Origin: Sphingobium sp.
GTDB lineage: Bacteria > Pseudomonadota > Alphaproteobacteria > Sphingomonadales > Sphingomonadaceae
Direction of reading: 5' to 3'
Length of the DNA: 48,144 nucleotides
Assembly (NCBI GenBank): GCA_013911745.1
Contig: JACESO010000010.1
Location: forward strand, 1 to 48,144
Positions within the stretch are counted from its first letter, which is position 1, and each line of letters begins with the position of its first letter. Below are positions 9,875 to 18,831 of this stretch, piece by piece. Under the pieces are notes generated by a model. The model was not told where the DNA came from. It was given only the letters and a program-made list of their open reading frames with translations, and made no database searches. A program made the position numbers and the translations under genes.

Positions 9875-10036
9875 GGTGCAAATCCCCGTTTTCGATCCCG
9901 AATCGCTAGCCGATAGATAGTCCCTTGCCCAGACAATTCATCTTGACGGAGGTTGTGGGAAGCAGGGGAAGACGGCTCAGCTATTGGGCGACATAATCTG
10001 CGGCTGACTTGTTGGAAAATGTTGCTGATATGTTCT

Positions 10037-10059
10037 CACCACGATAGCATATCGGGGTG
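10037..10059 (+). promoter_or_regulatory. Inverted repeat over the ribosome site of the putative toxin gene
   Basis: CACCACGAT (10037-10045) and ATCGGGGTG (10051-10059) pair with a single A/G mismatch around the loop AGCAT. The right arm contains the GGGG that is the only plausible ribosome site for the ATG at 10065. It could be a translation-limiting hairpin or a repressor operator; the sequence alone does not decide. Confidence 0.45.
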
Positions 10060-10064
10060 GCGCA

Positions 10065-11168
10065 ATGGATATTTCGTCAGACGCTTACAGGCGGACCTAT
10101 ACGGTTTGGTTGCGGACAGGCCGTTGGACGGTCGAGCCAGTTGATGACGATATCGAACGCAAGTTCAACCCCTATCATGATCCCCGTAACGGGCAATTCA
10201 CCTTTGCGCCTGGCGGTCCGCACTCGCTCAGCCAAGTAATAGTCTCACATGGGCGGCGAAGCGCCAGCGGGTCCAAGCCATTGTTGCAGAATGAGACTGG
10301 GGAGCAGAACACCAGCGGCGGCACATCCGTCCTGGACGCAGTATATCGCCCGGATGAAACCCAGGTCGGGCCGGTGCCCGCCTCATTTCCGCGCGTGCCG
10401 AGGAGCATGGGTAGAAGCAATGCGCAAGCCTTCCATGATCCCATGACCTTGCAGCAGGCAATCCCAACGCTGGAGAGCCGACCTGCTGGCGCCATCGTCG
10501 CACTGGCGGACAATTTATTTGACATCACTGGTCCTGCTCAGGAAATGACCACGCAGTTGGCGAGAGAGCGGTCAAATCAGTTGATCGAACAAATACGCGC
10601 AATCGATCCCGACTACCGTTTCGAGAGCTTGGGTTTTCCTTATACTCCGGAAGGTCAGTTCAACCAGATCAACGATCTGCGTTTTGCACGCGCAGTAACG
10701 TTTCTGCGGGCAAGAAATGAGATCCGGCCTCTGCAGCTAGAAACATTACGATTGCTTCAACAGCGGGTCGATAACGCGTATTCAGAAGGAGTGAAGCTCT
10801 TACGTGAGGGTAAGTTGAAGGTTCGGCTATCTAATGCAGAAGCTCTCGGTAATTTTATCGATCGGCGAGTAAGGTTTGACCTCCGCAAGAATTTTTCGCG
10901 GTTCGGCATTGATGCGGCGGGAAAAGGTCCAGTGCGCGTTAATCGTCGAGAAAATAATAGTTCGGCCGGTGAGACAAGCTTCCGTCTTCCCGATGCAAGA
11001 GTCGGAGACATCGCGTACGATGTCACATTGACGCAGAAAACCTTGAAAACTGGACAAATAAGAGGCTTTTTTGAGGCGGACTTTAGACCTACCCATGTCA
11101 TCATAATCCGGCCTCGTCAGGTCGGATCAGACAGCACTTATCTAATAGTTCGGCCGGAGACGAAATAA
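10065..11168 (+). CDS. Putative polymorphic-type toxin with restriction-endonuclease-like C-terminus
   Basis: A 367-aa protein I cannot name from a known family with certainty. It has no signal peptide or membrane segment. Near the N-terminus is FNPYHDPRNGQFTFAPGG (residues 34-51), a HDPxxGQF motif of a kind I associate with phage-morphogenesis-linked and toxin proteins. The middle (about 60-130) is low-complexity and likely disordered; 150-260 is helical. The last 110 residues look like a compact domain: a helix (residues 256-280), then PD at 309-310, a strand with DIAYDVTLTQK (315-325), Gln331 in TGQIRGFF, a strand VIIIRP (345-350) and a final strand YLIVRP. That order resembles PD-(D/E)xK nuclease toxins (D...DxK...Q), but the canonical lysine position is altered, so nuclease activity is inference. 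Base composition is 43-50% GC in several blocks I counted, far below both neighbours. Its stop overlaps the next start (TAATG), the layout of a toxin-immunity pair. Confidence 0.6.
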   Translation: MDISSDAYRRTYTVWLRTGRWTVEPVDDDIERKFNPYHDPRNGQFTFAPGGPHSLSQVIVSHGRRSASGSKPLLQNETGEQNTSGGTSVLDAVYRPDETQVGPVPASFPRVPRSMGRSNAQAFHDPMTLQQAIPTLESRPAGAIVALADNLFDITGPAQEMTTQLARERSNQLIEQIRAIDPDYRFESLGFPYTPEGQFNQINDLRFARAVTFLRARNEIRPLQLETLRLLQQRVDNAYSEGVKLLREGKLKVRLSNAEALGNFIDRRVRFDLRKNFSRFGIDAAGKGPVRVNRRENNSSAGETSFRLPDARVGDIAYDVTLTQKTLKTGQIRGFFEADFRPTHVIIIRPRQVGSDSTYLIVRPETK

Positions 11169-11566
11169 TGAGTGATGCTGGACATCCCTATCGTAACCCA
11201 AACCCCTATATCCCTGCCACTCTGAGTGAAATTTACGACCTGTTGGGATCAATGATCCTGGGAGCGCCGACCTTCATCGACAAGACAGGGTACTTCGTCA
11301 GGCAAAATATCGACACAGAATTCTTTTCGCTCACCGAAGGGTTCGGCAAGGTCCGCAAGAAGCTGGGCGAGGAGCGCTATGCACAGCTTATGGACCTAGC
11401 GGCGCGAGCCAAGGCCTTGTTCGCCGACGATCCCGATGACACCAATGGCAAGACGGACCAAGGCCGGAACTTGCTGTTCGAGATCGAGAATCTGATCCAG
11501 GCGGCGCGGTCGCGGCGCGTCAAGGCCAGGCTGAAGGACGATGAAGGCAAGGTTTCGGGCGATTGA
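11168..11566 (+). CDS. Putative cognate immunity protein
   Basis: A 132-aa soluble, charged protein with no family I recognise. It begins MSDAGHPYRNPNPYIPATLSEIYDLLGSMI, and much of the rest (KVRKKLGEERYAQLMDLAARAKALF, NLLFEIENLIQAARSRRVKARL) is predicted amphipathic helix. The start codon overlaps the upstream stop by one base, so it is likely made by reinitiation in fixed proportion to the upstream protein, as expected for an immunity partner. Base composition shifts within the gene: about 47% GC around 11281-11340 but 65% around 11461-11520, like the host. Its stop is only 3 bases from the convergent cckA stop. The role rests on context: small size, coupling and the nuclease-like partner. 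Confidence 0.55.
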   Translation: MSDAGHPYRNPNPYIPATLSEIYDLLGSMILGAPTFIDKTGYFVRQNIDTEFFSLTEGFGKVRKKLGEERYAQLMDLAARAKALFADDPDDTNGKTDQGRNLLFEIENLIQAARSRRVKARLKDDEGKVSGD

Positions 11567-11569
11567 GCC

Positions 11570-13981
11570 CTATTCCGCCGCCGGCCGCTGCGCCATCGCC
11601 TCGCGCGCCGCCTGCGCCAGCTGGCTGACGGAGAAGGGCTTGGGCAGGAAGGCGACGTTGGCGATGTCGATCGACTTGCGCAGCTGTTCCTCGGCATAGC
11701 CCGACATGAACAGCACCGGCAGGTCGGGATGGGTGTCGCGGGCGCGGGCGACCATCGCCGGGCCGTCCATATTGGGCATCACCACGTCGGAGATCAGCAG
11801 GTCGATCTCCTCCCCGCCCGCAAGCACTTCCAGCCCCTGTTCGCCGTCATTGGCCGTCAACACCTTGTAGCCCTGGCGCGTGAGTGCGCGTTCGGCGACG
11901 GCGCGGACCATGTCCTCGTCCTCCACCAGCAGGATCGTGCCGGTTCCCCATGTGTCCGCCCGCGCGGACAGGGCGGCCGGAGCCGCCGGCTGCTCCGCCT
12001 CTCCGCTGTGCACCGGCAGGTAGATGACGAAGCTGGCGCCGCGCCCCAGTTCGGATTCGGCGAAGATATAGCCGCCCGACTGCTTGACGATGCCATAGAC
12101 GGTCGACAGACCAAGGCCCGTGCCCTTGCCCAGTTCCTTGGTGGTGAAGAAGGGCTCGAAGATCTTCGCCAATATGTCGGGCGGGATGCCAAGCCCGGTA
12201 TCGGACACGCGCAGCGCGCTATAGTCGGCGACGGGCAGGATCTGCTGACGCATGTCCCGCACCTTGGCGGCGGGCACGGCATAGGTCTGGATGTGCAGCG
12301 TGCCGCCTTCGGGCATGGCGTCGCGGGCGTTGACGGCCAGGTTCACGATCACCTGCTCCATCTGGCCGGGGTCGGCGCGCACCGCGCCCAGATTGCGGCC
12401 ATGGGTGACGTCCAGCTTCACATTCTCGCCCAGCAGGCGCTTGAGCAACGTGGACACGTCGGCGACGATGTCGGGCAGCTGCAATATCTGGGGCCGCAAG
12501 GTTTGCTGGCGCGAAAAGGCGAGCAGCTGGCGGGTGAGCGCGGCGGCGCGGTTGCTGTTCGACTTCACCTGCTGGATGTCGTCATAATCGCTGTCGCCGG
12601 GCGTATGGCGCATCATCATCAGGTCGCAATGGCCGATGATGGCGGTCAGGATGTTGTTGAAATCATGCGCCACGCCGCCGGCGAGCTGGCCGATCGCCTG
12701 CATCTTCGTTGCCTGCGCCACCTGGCGCTTCAGCATCGATTCCTCGCTATTGTCCTTGAGGCTGAGCAGCACCGCCGCTTCGCCCAGGCCCCGCACGCCC
12801 GCCAGGCTGAGCGCGACCGGATCGTCAGGATTGTCGCGCATCCGCACGGCGATGTCGCCCGACATCTGCGGCCCGACCGCGAAGCGGCGCACGGCGTCGG
12901 CCACGGCCGCCTGGTCCTCCCGCACGACGAGGTCGCCGGGATAGCTCGGCTTGTCTCCCTTGATCCCGGCGGCGCGGGCGAAGGCATGGTTGGCGAAGAG
13001 CATCCGCCCGTCGCGGTCCGCCATGGCGAGGCCGAAGGGCAGCAGCGACAACAAAGTTTCGATATAGGATAGCGCCGACGTGCCGCCGCCGCCCGAAGGC
13101 TCATCGATCAGCAGCAGCAGCATCGGCCCGTCCTGCGCCGACGTCTGGACGCCGTGCGGCTGGGCCGCGCGCTTCAGCGGCACTTGGAGCAGATGGAGCG
13201 GCAGCCCGCCCTGCTCCTCCCGCGCCAGGAACAGCCGACCCTTGTCGTCCACGCGCATATGGGCGGCGAAGTCCCGGCCGGTGATATTGGCGTCGATGCG
13301 CCCCGCGGCGCGCAGCAGGAAGGCGCCGTTGGCGGCGCGGATGCGCCCTTCCCCGCCGATCATCACCGCCATGATGCCTGCTTCGCCCAGCTGCCGCCCC
13401 GCCTCCCCGGTGAGGAAGCGGTGCACGTCGTCCAGCGCGCTGGGCAGGCGCACGGGCGTGAAGCGCCAGAGCAGATATTCCTCCGTCCGACCGGTGCGCG
13501 TCACATCGACATCCAGCCGCAACGCGCCCTGCACCATGCCCTCGTGCCGCGCCTCGCCGTCGCGCCACGCCGCGCGGGCGACCGAGGCCAGGCTGGCGGA
13601 AAGCGCTTCGTCGGCGGTGATGGCGGGGGGCGTCGGATAGCCGGGGAACCATTCGCCGAACAGGTCGCTGGCGCAGACCAGCTTTCCCGCCCGGTCGGTG
13701 ACGGCGATCGCCATGGTGGAGGCGTCGGCGGCGGCGCGCGCCACGGTCCAGTCGGGCGTGGCGTCACGGTTGACCACGTCGGGCGGATAGAGGCGCTGAT
13801 ACCAGACCATCAGCGCGGCGGCGGTCAGCACGGCAGCGGCGAAGCCGGCGGCCAGCGGCAGGCTGCCGGCGGCGTAGAGGACCAGCAGGGCGGACGCCAG
13901 CGCCGCGACGATCAGCAGCGGCATCGCCAAGCGCGAGCGCGGCTGGTTCAGCCAGGCATCTTCACCCCTTTTCAACCCCAT
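11570..13981 (-). CDS. cckA: Cell-cycle hybrid sensor histidine kinase CckA
   Basis: CckA is the essential alphaproteobacterial kinase/phosphatase that feeds the ChpT-CtrA phosphorelay. The 803-aa product has two N-terminal membrane helices (about residues 19-60), PAS-like sensory domains (about 75-180, 190-290 and 300-410), the dimerisation helix with phospho-acceptor His439 in [16 protein letters not shown], the ATPase domain (N box [15 protein letters not shown]1 DTGLGIP, F box FEPFFTTK, G2 GKGTGLGLS) and a C-terminal receiver with Asp732 in [13 protein letters not shown]. The H-box and domain order match CckA rather than a generic hybrid kinase. It follows DUF2062, smpB and dapA in the same direction. 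It converges on the putative immunity gene with no room for a terminator. Confidence 0.93.
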   Translation of the reverse strand: MGLKRGEDAWLNQPRSRLAMPLLIVAALASALLVLYAAGSLPLAAGFAAAVLTAAALMVWYQRLYPPDVVNRDATPDWTVARAAADASTMAIAVTDRAGKLVCASDLFGEWFPGYPTPPAITADEALSASLASVARAAWRDGEARHEGMVQGALRLDVDVTRTGRTEEYLLWRFTPVRLPSALDDVHRFLTGEAGRQLGEAGIMAVMIGGEGRIRAANGAFLLRAAGRIDANITGRDFAAHMRVDDKGRLFLAREEQGGLPLHLLQVPLKRAAQPHGVQTSAQDGPMLLLLIDEPSGGGGTSALSYIETLLSLLPFGLAMADRDGRMLFANHAFARAAGIKGDKPSYPGDLVVREDQAAVADAVRRFAVGPQMSGDIAVRMRDNPDDPVALSLAGVRGLGEAAVLLSLKDNSEESMLKRQVAQATKMQAIGQLAGGVAHDFNNILTAIIGHCDLMMMRHTPGDSDYDDIQQVKSNSNRAAALTRQLLAFSRQQTLRPQILQLPDIVADVSTLLKRLLGENVKLDVTHGRNLGAVRADPGQMEQVIVNLAVNARDAMPEGGTLHIQTYAVPAAKVRDMRQQILPVADYSALRVSDTGLGIPPDILAKIFEPFFTTKELGKGTGLGLSTVYGIVKQSGGYIFAESELGRGASFVIYLPVHSGEAEQPAAPAALSARADTWGTGTILLVEDEDMVRAVAERALTRQGYKVLTANDGEQGLEVLAGGEEIDLLISDVVMPNMDGPAMVARARDTHPDLPVLFMSGYAEEQLRKSIDIANVAFLPKPFSVSQLAQAAREAMAQRPAAE

Positions 13982-14017
13982 ATCCCTGCAATCACCCGGA
14001 ACCGGCGCGCCGCGATG

Positions 14018-14605
14018 TCAGACGCGCGCCTTCTCCAATGCGCTGCTTTGGTGGACCTTGCCAATCCTCAATTTGCGGGCCTGCCATTTGCGGCCCATGC
14101 GGTGGCGCCAGAACCAGTCCGCGAGGACATAGCCGACGACCGCGCAGGCGAGCGAGATGAGGAAGAGGCCGAGCAGCATGGCCGGCGCGGCTTCGGAAAA
14201 GAGCCAGGCGGTCCATTCGCGGATCGAGGCGTGGCGATCAACCAGCGCCATGAAGCCCGACGCGTCGGCGCTGCGGCCCAATATCCAGTTGCCGAGCCAC
14301 ACCGATGCCATGAGGATCAGCGGCGTGGTCGCAGGGTTGGACAGGAATGTCATCGCGGCGGCGACGGGGATGTTGGCGCGGAAGGGCAGCGCCAGCAGCG
14401 CCGCGCCGGCGATCTGCACGCCAGGGATCAGCAGGAAGATGCCGACGAACAGGCCCAGCGCCACCCCGCGCGGCACCGACCGGCGCGTGAAGCGCCAGAG
14501 CGAGGGTTCCAGCACGCGATGGGCGACGGGGGCAAGAACGCGGCTCTGCTCCAGCGACTCGCGGGTCGGGCAATTGGCGTGCCACCAGCGGGTCAGACGG
14601 CTCAT
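14018..14605 (-). CDS. DUF2062 family inner-membrane protein
   Basis: A 195-aa membrane protein of the DUF2062 family, function unknown. Visible features are the conserved segment RSVPRGVALGLFVGIFLLIPGVQIAGAALLAL, a second helix region with FLSNPATTPLILMASVWLGNWILG (the NPxTxxP motif typical of the family) and a third hydrophobic stretch AMLLGLFLISLACAVVGYVLADW near the C-terminus, followed by a basic tail. The ATG at 14605 overlaps the smpB stop by one base (TGATG); a TTG one codon earlier is less likely. It sits between smpB and cckA in one direction, so co-transcription with both is plausible. Confidence 0.88.
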   Translation of the reverse strand: MSRLTRWWHANCPTRESLEQSRVLAPVAHRVLEPSLWRFTRRSVPRGVALGLFVGIFLLIPGVQIAGAALLALPFRANIPVAAAMTFLSNPATTPLILMASVWLGNWILGRSADASGFMALVDRHASIREWTAWLFSEAAPAMLLGLFLISLACAVVGYVLADWFWRHRMGRKWQARKLRIGKVHQSSALEKARV

Positions 14606-15087
14606 CAACCGTGCGCCTTCATGATGCGCTGCTGATCCCGCTTCCAGTCGCGCTCCTTGATCGTCTCGCGCTTGTCATGGTTCTGCTTGCCCTTGGCCAG
14701 CGCCAGTTCGACCTTCACCTTGCCGCGGCTGTTGAAATAGAGCGACAGCGGCACCAGCGTCATGCCCTTGCGCTCGACAGCGCCGTGCATCCGGGCGATC
14801 TCGCGCTCGTGCAGCAACAGCTTGCGGGGCCGTTTGGATTCATGGTTGAAGCGGTTGCCATGGCTGAATTCGGGGATGTTGCTGTTGACCAGCCACACTT
14901 GGCTGCCCTTCACCTCGGCATAGCTTTCGGCGATATTGCCTTCGCCAAAGCGCAGCGATTTCACTTCGGTGCCCTGCAAGGCGATCCCGGCTTCGAACAC
15001 GTCCTCCAGGAAATATTCGAACTTCGCCCGCCGGTTCTCGGCGACGATCTTCTTCTTGTCGAAGGTTTCGGGACGGGGGCGGGCCAT
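14605..15087 (-). CDS. smpB: SsrA-binding protein SmpB
   Basis: SmpB binds tmRNA (SsrA) and delivers it to stalled ribosomes in trans-translation. The 160-aa protein contains the hallmark segments [30 protein letters not shown], the beta-barrel strand [46 protein letters not shown] and a basic tail [18 protein letters not shown] that inserts into the decoding centre. Length is standard. It lies 43 bases downstream of dapA and overlaps the DUF2062 start by one base. Confidence 0.98.
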   Translation of the reverse strand: MARPRPETFDKKKIVAENRRAKFEYFLEDVFEAGIALQGTEVKSLRFGEGNIAESYAEVKGSQVWLVNSNIPEFSHGNRFNHESKRPRKLLLHEREIARMHGAVERKGMTLVPLSLYFNSRGKVKVELALAKGKQNHDKRETIKERDWKRDQQRIMKAHG

Positions 15088-15130
15088 GTATCGGTTCTAA
15101 CTCACTTCACCATATAGGTGCTGGGGCGCG

Positions 15131-16009
15131 TCACACCAGCCCCGCAATCTCCAGCGCCCGGTCCACCGCCGCCCGGCTCGATTCCGAAGGCCAGGTGATC
15201 GGCAGGCGAACGTCGCCCGGCATGTCGGGCCGGACCCGCGTGAGCGCATATTTAACCGGGCCGGGTGAAGAATCGCTGAACAGCGCGTCATGCAGGGGAT
15301 AGAGACGATCCTGTAGCGCCAACGCGCCATCCCAATCGTTCGCGGCGCAGGCCGCCTGGAACTCGGCACAAAGCCGCGGCGCGACATTGGCGGTGACGCT
15401 GATGCACCCCTTGCCGCCCATCGCGTTGAAGCCGAGTGCCGTTTCGTCATTGCCGGAAAGCTGGCAGAAGTCGGCGCGGCAGGCCAGGCGCTGCGCGGTG
15501 ACCCGCCCGAGATTCCCGGTGGCGTCCTTGATCCCCACCACGCTCTGATATTCCTCCGACAGGCGGTGGATGACGGGCACGCCGATGTCGGTGATGGTGC
15601 GGCTTGGCACATTGTAGAGGATGATGGGCAGGTCGCACCGCTCCGCCAGATAGGCGAAATGGCGATACACCCCCTCCTGATTCGGCTTGTTGTAATAGGG
15701 CGCGACCACCAGCGCGGCGTCCGCGCCAGCAGCTTGCGCCGCGTACATATGTTCAAGCGCGATCCGGGTGTCGTTGGACCCGCATCCGGCGATCACCGGC
15801 ACCCGCCCCGCCGCCTGATCGACGCAGATGGCGATGACGCGGTTATGCTCCTCCACGGTCATGGTGGCGCTTTCCCCGGTCGTGCCGCAGGGCACCAGCG
15901 CGCTCGATCCTTCCGCGATCTGCCAGTCGACGAAGGCGCGAAACGCCGCCTCGTCCACCCGCCCGTCGCGAAACGGGGTCACCAGAGCCGGAATCGAGCC
16001 CGAAAACAT
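15131..16009 (-). CDS. dapA: 4-hydroxy-tetrahydrodipicolinate synthase
   Basis: DapA condenses pyruvate with aspartate semialdehyde, the first committed step of the lysine/diaminopimelate pathway. The 292-aa TIM barrel shows the pyruvate-binding GTTGES at residues 42-47, Tyr132 in LYNVPSRT and the Schiff-base Lys161 in VGIKDATG. A strong AAGGAG lies 8 bases before ATG 16009. It leads the minus-strand run dapA-smpB-DUF2062-cckA and is divergent from the lytic transglycosylase gene over about 90 bases. Confidence 0.97.
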   Translation of the reverse strand: MFSGSIPALVTPFRDGRVDEAAFRAFVDWQIAEGSSALVPCGTTGESATMTVEEHNRVIAICVDQAAGRVPVIAGCGSNDTRIALEHMYAAQAAGADAALVVAPYYNKPNQEGVYRHFAYLAERCDLPIILYNVPSRTITDIGVPVIHRLSEEYQSVVGIKDATGNLGRVTAQRLACRADFCQLSGNDETALGFNAMGGKGCISVTANVAPRLCAEFQAACAANDWDGALALQDRLYPLHDALFSDSSPGPVKYALTRVRPDMPGDVRLPITWPSESSRAAVDRALEIAGLV

Positions 16010-16099
16010 GATTTTACTCCTTCATTTCTCCGGGCGGCCGGGGCATGATCGGTCAAGCGGGGCGCTATAGCGCGTCATTCAGGGCCTGATAAGGATGCA

Positions 16100-18199
16100 A
16101 TGGGGATAATGTCCAGCATGCGCGCCTCATCCCATGTCGAAAGTTACCTTATACGCATGCCGATCATTGCCTTGCTGCTCATGACCGCCGGTGCCGGCGC
16201 CCAAACCGAGACGGTCCAGCCGGTGCCGCCCGAATATGGATCTTCGACGGGAGCGATGGTCCAGCCCCTGCCCGCACAGGACAGCCAGCCTTCGCCATGG
16301 CAGCAGGCGCAAAGCCGCATCGGCATGGCGCAGGACAGCGGCATCGTCGGCACGATCAGCCAATGGCGTGCGCTCCAGCAGAGCGACGGCCTGGGCTTTT
16401 CGACCTATGCGAGCTTCCTGATCGCCAATCCCGGCTGGCCCGGCGAGGACCGGATGCGCCGGCTGGCGGAGACGGGCATCAATCCCGACAGCTTCGATCC
16501 GGCTCAGGTCGCCGCCTTCTTCGCCCGCTACCCCGCGCGCACCGCGACCGGCCACGCCCGCAACGCGCTCGCGCTGATGCAGCTCGGCCGGATGGCGGAG
16601 GCGAAGGTCGCTGCGCGCAACGCGTGGGTCGGCGGTTCGCTGAGCCCGACGGACGAAGCGCGCTTGCTGTCCCTGTTCGGCTCCGGCCTTACCCCTGCGG
16701 ATCATGACCAGCGTGCCGACGCGCTCCTGTGGGCGAACGACCTGGCCGGCGCGGCGCGGATGATCGCCTATGTCAGTCCGGCGCGCCGCCCCGCTTTCCA
16801 AACGCGGATCGCCTTCCGCCGCAAGTCGCCCGACGCCGCCATGCTGATGCAGGCCGCAGACGCAGCGGGCGCAAGCGACGCAGGCTATGTCGCGGACAAG
16901 GCACTGTGGATGCGCGACAGCGGCAATTGGGTGGGCGCGCGCCAATATCTCGCGAATCGCCCGGCCGCTACCTACCGTCCAGCCAATGCGGAGAAATTCT
17001 ACGAAGTGCTGCTGGGCCAGGCGCGCGCCGCTGCCAACGACAGCCAGTGGAGCTTCGCCTATGGCATCGCCAGCAAGATAGACGATGCCGTGGCACCCGG
17101 CACCGACCTGTCGGACCAGCCGATCGGCGTGCGGGACGATTATACCAGCCTGGCCTGGCTGGCGGGCAGCACCGCCTTCTACAATCTCAACCGCCCTGCG
17201 GACGCGATGGCGATGTTCCGCGCCTACGCCAACGCCGCCAAGTCGCCACAGACCCGGTCCAAGGGCTTCTACTGGGCCGGTCGCGCCGCGCTGTTGTCCG
17301 GGGACTCCGCGACAGCCACCAGCTATTTCACGCAGGCCGCCGCCTATCCCGACCAGTTTTACGGCCAATTGGCGCTGGAGCGGCTGGGCCGCCCGGTGCC
17401 TCCTCCCGCCATCGTGGAGCGGCCGGTGCCCATCTCCGCCGCCGAACGGGCCGCGTTCGACAACCGATCGGTCGTGCGCGCGGTCAAGGCGCTGGGTCAG
17501 ATGGGCTATTGGGAGGATCAGAGCAAATTCGCCCGCGCCATCGCCAACAATGCCGACAGCGACGCCGACCATTTTCTCGCCGCCGAACTGGCGCAGACGC
17601 TGGGCCGGCCCGACATGGGCGTGATGGTAGGCCGCCGCGCCGTCTCCAGCGGCCTTACCGGCTACGGCACCAGCGCCTTTCCCCGCGTCCCGGTGCCGAG
17701 CGAGGCGCAATATAACTGGACCATGGTCCATGCGATCGCGCGGCAGGAAAGCCAGTTCGACCGCCAGATCGTCAGCCATGCCGGGGCGCGAGGCCTGATG
17801 CAGCTGATGCCCGGCACCGCGCGCGAGCAGGCGGGGAAGCTCGGCATGAGCTACAGTCCTTCATCGCTGAACGAGCCGAGCTACAACATCATGCTGGGGT
17901 CCGCCTATTTCCAGCGGATGCTCGATTATTATGGCGGCAGCTACCCGCTGGCGGTCGCCGCCTATAATGCCGGGCCGGGCAATGTGAACAAGTGGATCGC
18001 CGCCAATGGCGACCCGCGCATCGGCGGCGCGGACATGCTGCGCTGGATCGAACAGATCCCGATCTTCGAAACGCGCAACTATGTGCAGCGCGTGCTTGAA
18101 AACGCCGTCGTCTACGAAGCGATGAACCCCGAACGCGCGAAGTTCCGGGGCACCACCGCCGTCCTCAGCCGCTATCTGGGCAAGCAGACGCCGGGTTGA
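16100..18199 (+). CDS. Soluble lytic murein transglycosylase (SLT family)
   Basis: A periplasmic peptidoglycan-cleaving enzyme that forms 1,6-anhydro-muropeptides. The 699-aa product has an N-terminal signal peptide (LIRMPIIALLLMTAGAGAQ), a long helical superhelix domain of Slt70 type (about 60-510), and a C-terminal goose-lysozyme-like SLT domain. There the catalytic Glu550 sits in HAIARQESQFD, followed by GARGLMQLMPGTA and AVAAYNAGPGNV. The start is ambiguous: ATG 16100 follows AAGGA, while ATGs at 16109 and 16118 are also in frame and would give a tidier signal peptide. Family assignment is secure; the choice of symbol (slt) is not. Confidence 0.92.
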   Translation: MGIMSSMRASSHVESYLIRMPIIALLLMTAGAGAQTETVQPVPPEYGSSTGAMVQPLPAQDSQPSPWQQAQSRIGMAQDSGIVGTISQWRALQQSDGLGFSTYASFLIANPGWPGEDRMRRLAETGINPDSFDPAQVAAFFARYPARTATGHARNALALMQLGRMAEAKVAARNAWVGGSLSPTDEARLLSLFGSGLTPADHDQRADALLWANDLAGAARMIAYVSPARRPAFQTRIAFRRKSPDAAMLMQAADAAGASDAGYVADKALWMRDSGNWVGARQYLANRPAATYRPANAEKFYEVLLGQARAAANDSQWSFAYGIASKIDDAVAPGTDLSDQPIGVRDDYTSLAWLAGSTAFYNLNRPADAMAMFRAYANAAKSPQTRSKGFYWAGRAALLSGDSATATSYFTQAAAYPDQFYGQLALERLGRPVPPPAIVERPVPISAAERAAFDNRSVVRAVKALGQMGYWEDQSKFARAIANNADSDADHFLAAELAQTLGRPDMGVMVGRRAVSSGLTGYGTSAFPRVPVPSEAQYNWTMVHAIARQESQFDRQIVSHAGARGLMQLMPGTAREQAGKLGMSYSPSSLNEPSYNIMLGSAYFQRMLDYYGGSYPLAVAAYNAGPGNVNKWIAANGDPRIGGADMLRWIEQIPIFETRNYVQRVLENAVVYEAMNPERAKFRGTTAVLSRYLGKQTPG

Positions 18200-18212
18200 T
18201 CCGATCTATTTG

Positions 18213-18306
18213 GTCGTCATCCCGGACTTGACTCGCGGTTCCGCTCCTTCCTTCAGCGGCCCTCGTCAAGAAAGCGGGATCCCGGGTCCAAGCCCGGGAT
18301 GACGAC
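18213..18306. repeat. Palindromic intergenic repeat
   Basis: GTCGTCATCCCGG (18213-18225) is matched at the other end by CCCGGGATGACGAC (18293-18306), enclosing further short complementary blocks (CGGGATCCCG near 18276). This long imperfect palindrome with GTCATCCCGG termini resembles dispersed intergenic repeats I know from sphingomonad genomes. It fills most of the gap between the lytic transglycosylase and greB, where it may also act as a transcript-end structure. Only this copy was seen in the window. Confidence 0.7.
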
Positions 18307-18333
18307 AACGCGATTAGCTTATAGGGCATCGGC

Positions 18334-18819
18334 ATGACCGCCCCCTACCCCAACTACATCACGCCCGAAGGCTTCGCGAAGCTGCGCGCCGAATATGATC
18401 ACCTGCTGGGCGTCGAGCGACCGCGCATTGTGGAGGTGGTGAGCTGGGCGGCCGGCAATGGCGACCGCAGCGAGAATGGCGACTATCTCTATGGTCGCAA
18501 GCGGATGCGCGAAATCGACGGGCAATTGAAGCGCCTGTCGAAGAAGATGAAGGACGCCAAGGTCGTGGATCCCCGCCAGCAGCCCGACAAAGGCCGGGTT
18601 TATTTCGGCGCGACCGTCACGATTGCGGACGAGGATGACAACCAGCGCACTGTCACCATCGTCGGCAATGACGAGACGGACGTGGACGCCGGGCGCATAG
18701 GCTGGGGATCGCCCATCGCCCGCGCGCTGCGCGGGGCGGCTGTCGGCGATCTGCGCCGCGTCCGCCTTCCCGCCGGAGAAAAGGAATATGAGGTGATGGC
18801 GATCCGCTACCCCGACTGA
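18334..18819 (+). CDS. greB: Transcription elongation factor GreB
   Basis: Gre factors enter the RNA polymerase secondary channel and stimulate cleavage of backtracked RNA. The 161-aa protein has the N-terminal coiled coil (residues about 10-78) with the acidic tip in GDRSENGDYLYGRKRMREID, and the C-terminal FKBP-like domain ending IARALRGAAVGDLRRVRLPAGEKEYEVMAI. The YLYGRKRMREID signature and KMKDAKVVDP distinguish GreB from GreA. It is followed after 12 bases by a convergent 61-aa gene. Confidence 0.94.
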   Translation: MTAPYPNYITPEGFAKLRAEYDHLLGVERPRIVEVVSWAAGNGDRSENGDYLYGRKRMREIDGQLKRLSKKMKDAKVVDPRQQPDKGRVYFGATVTIADEDDNQRTVTIVGNDETDVDAGRIGWGSPIARALRGAAVGDLRRVRLPAGEKEYEVMAIRYPD

Positions 18820-18831
18820 TCGGGGCGGCGT

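Noticed and set aside
10065-11566. Prophage remnant around the putative toxin
   Set aside because: No integrase, structural phage genes, attachment repeats or tRNA seen; only two genes are involved.
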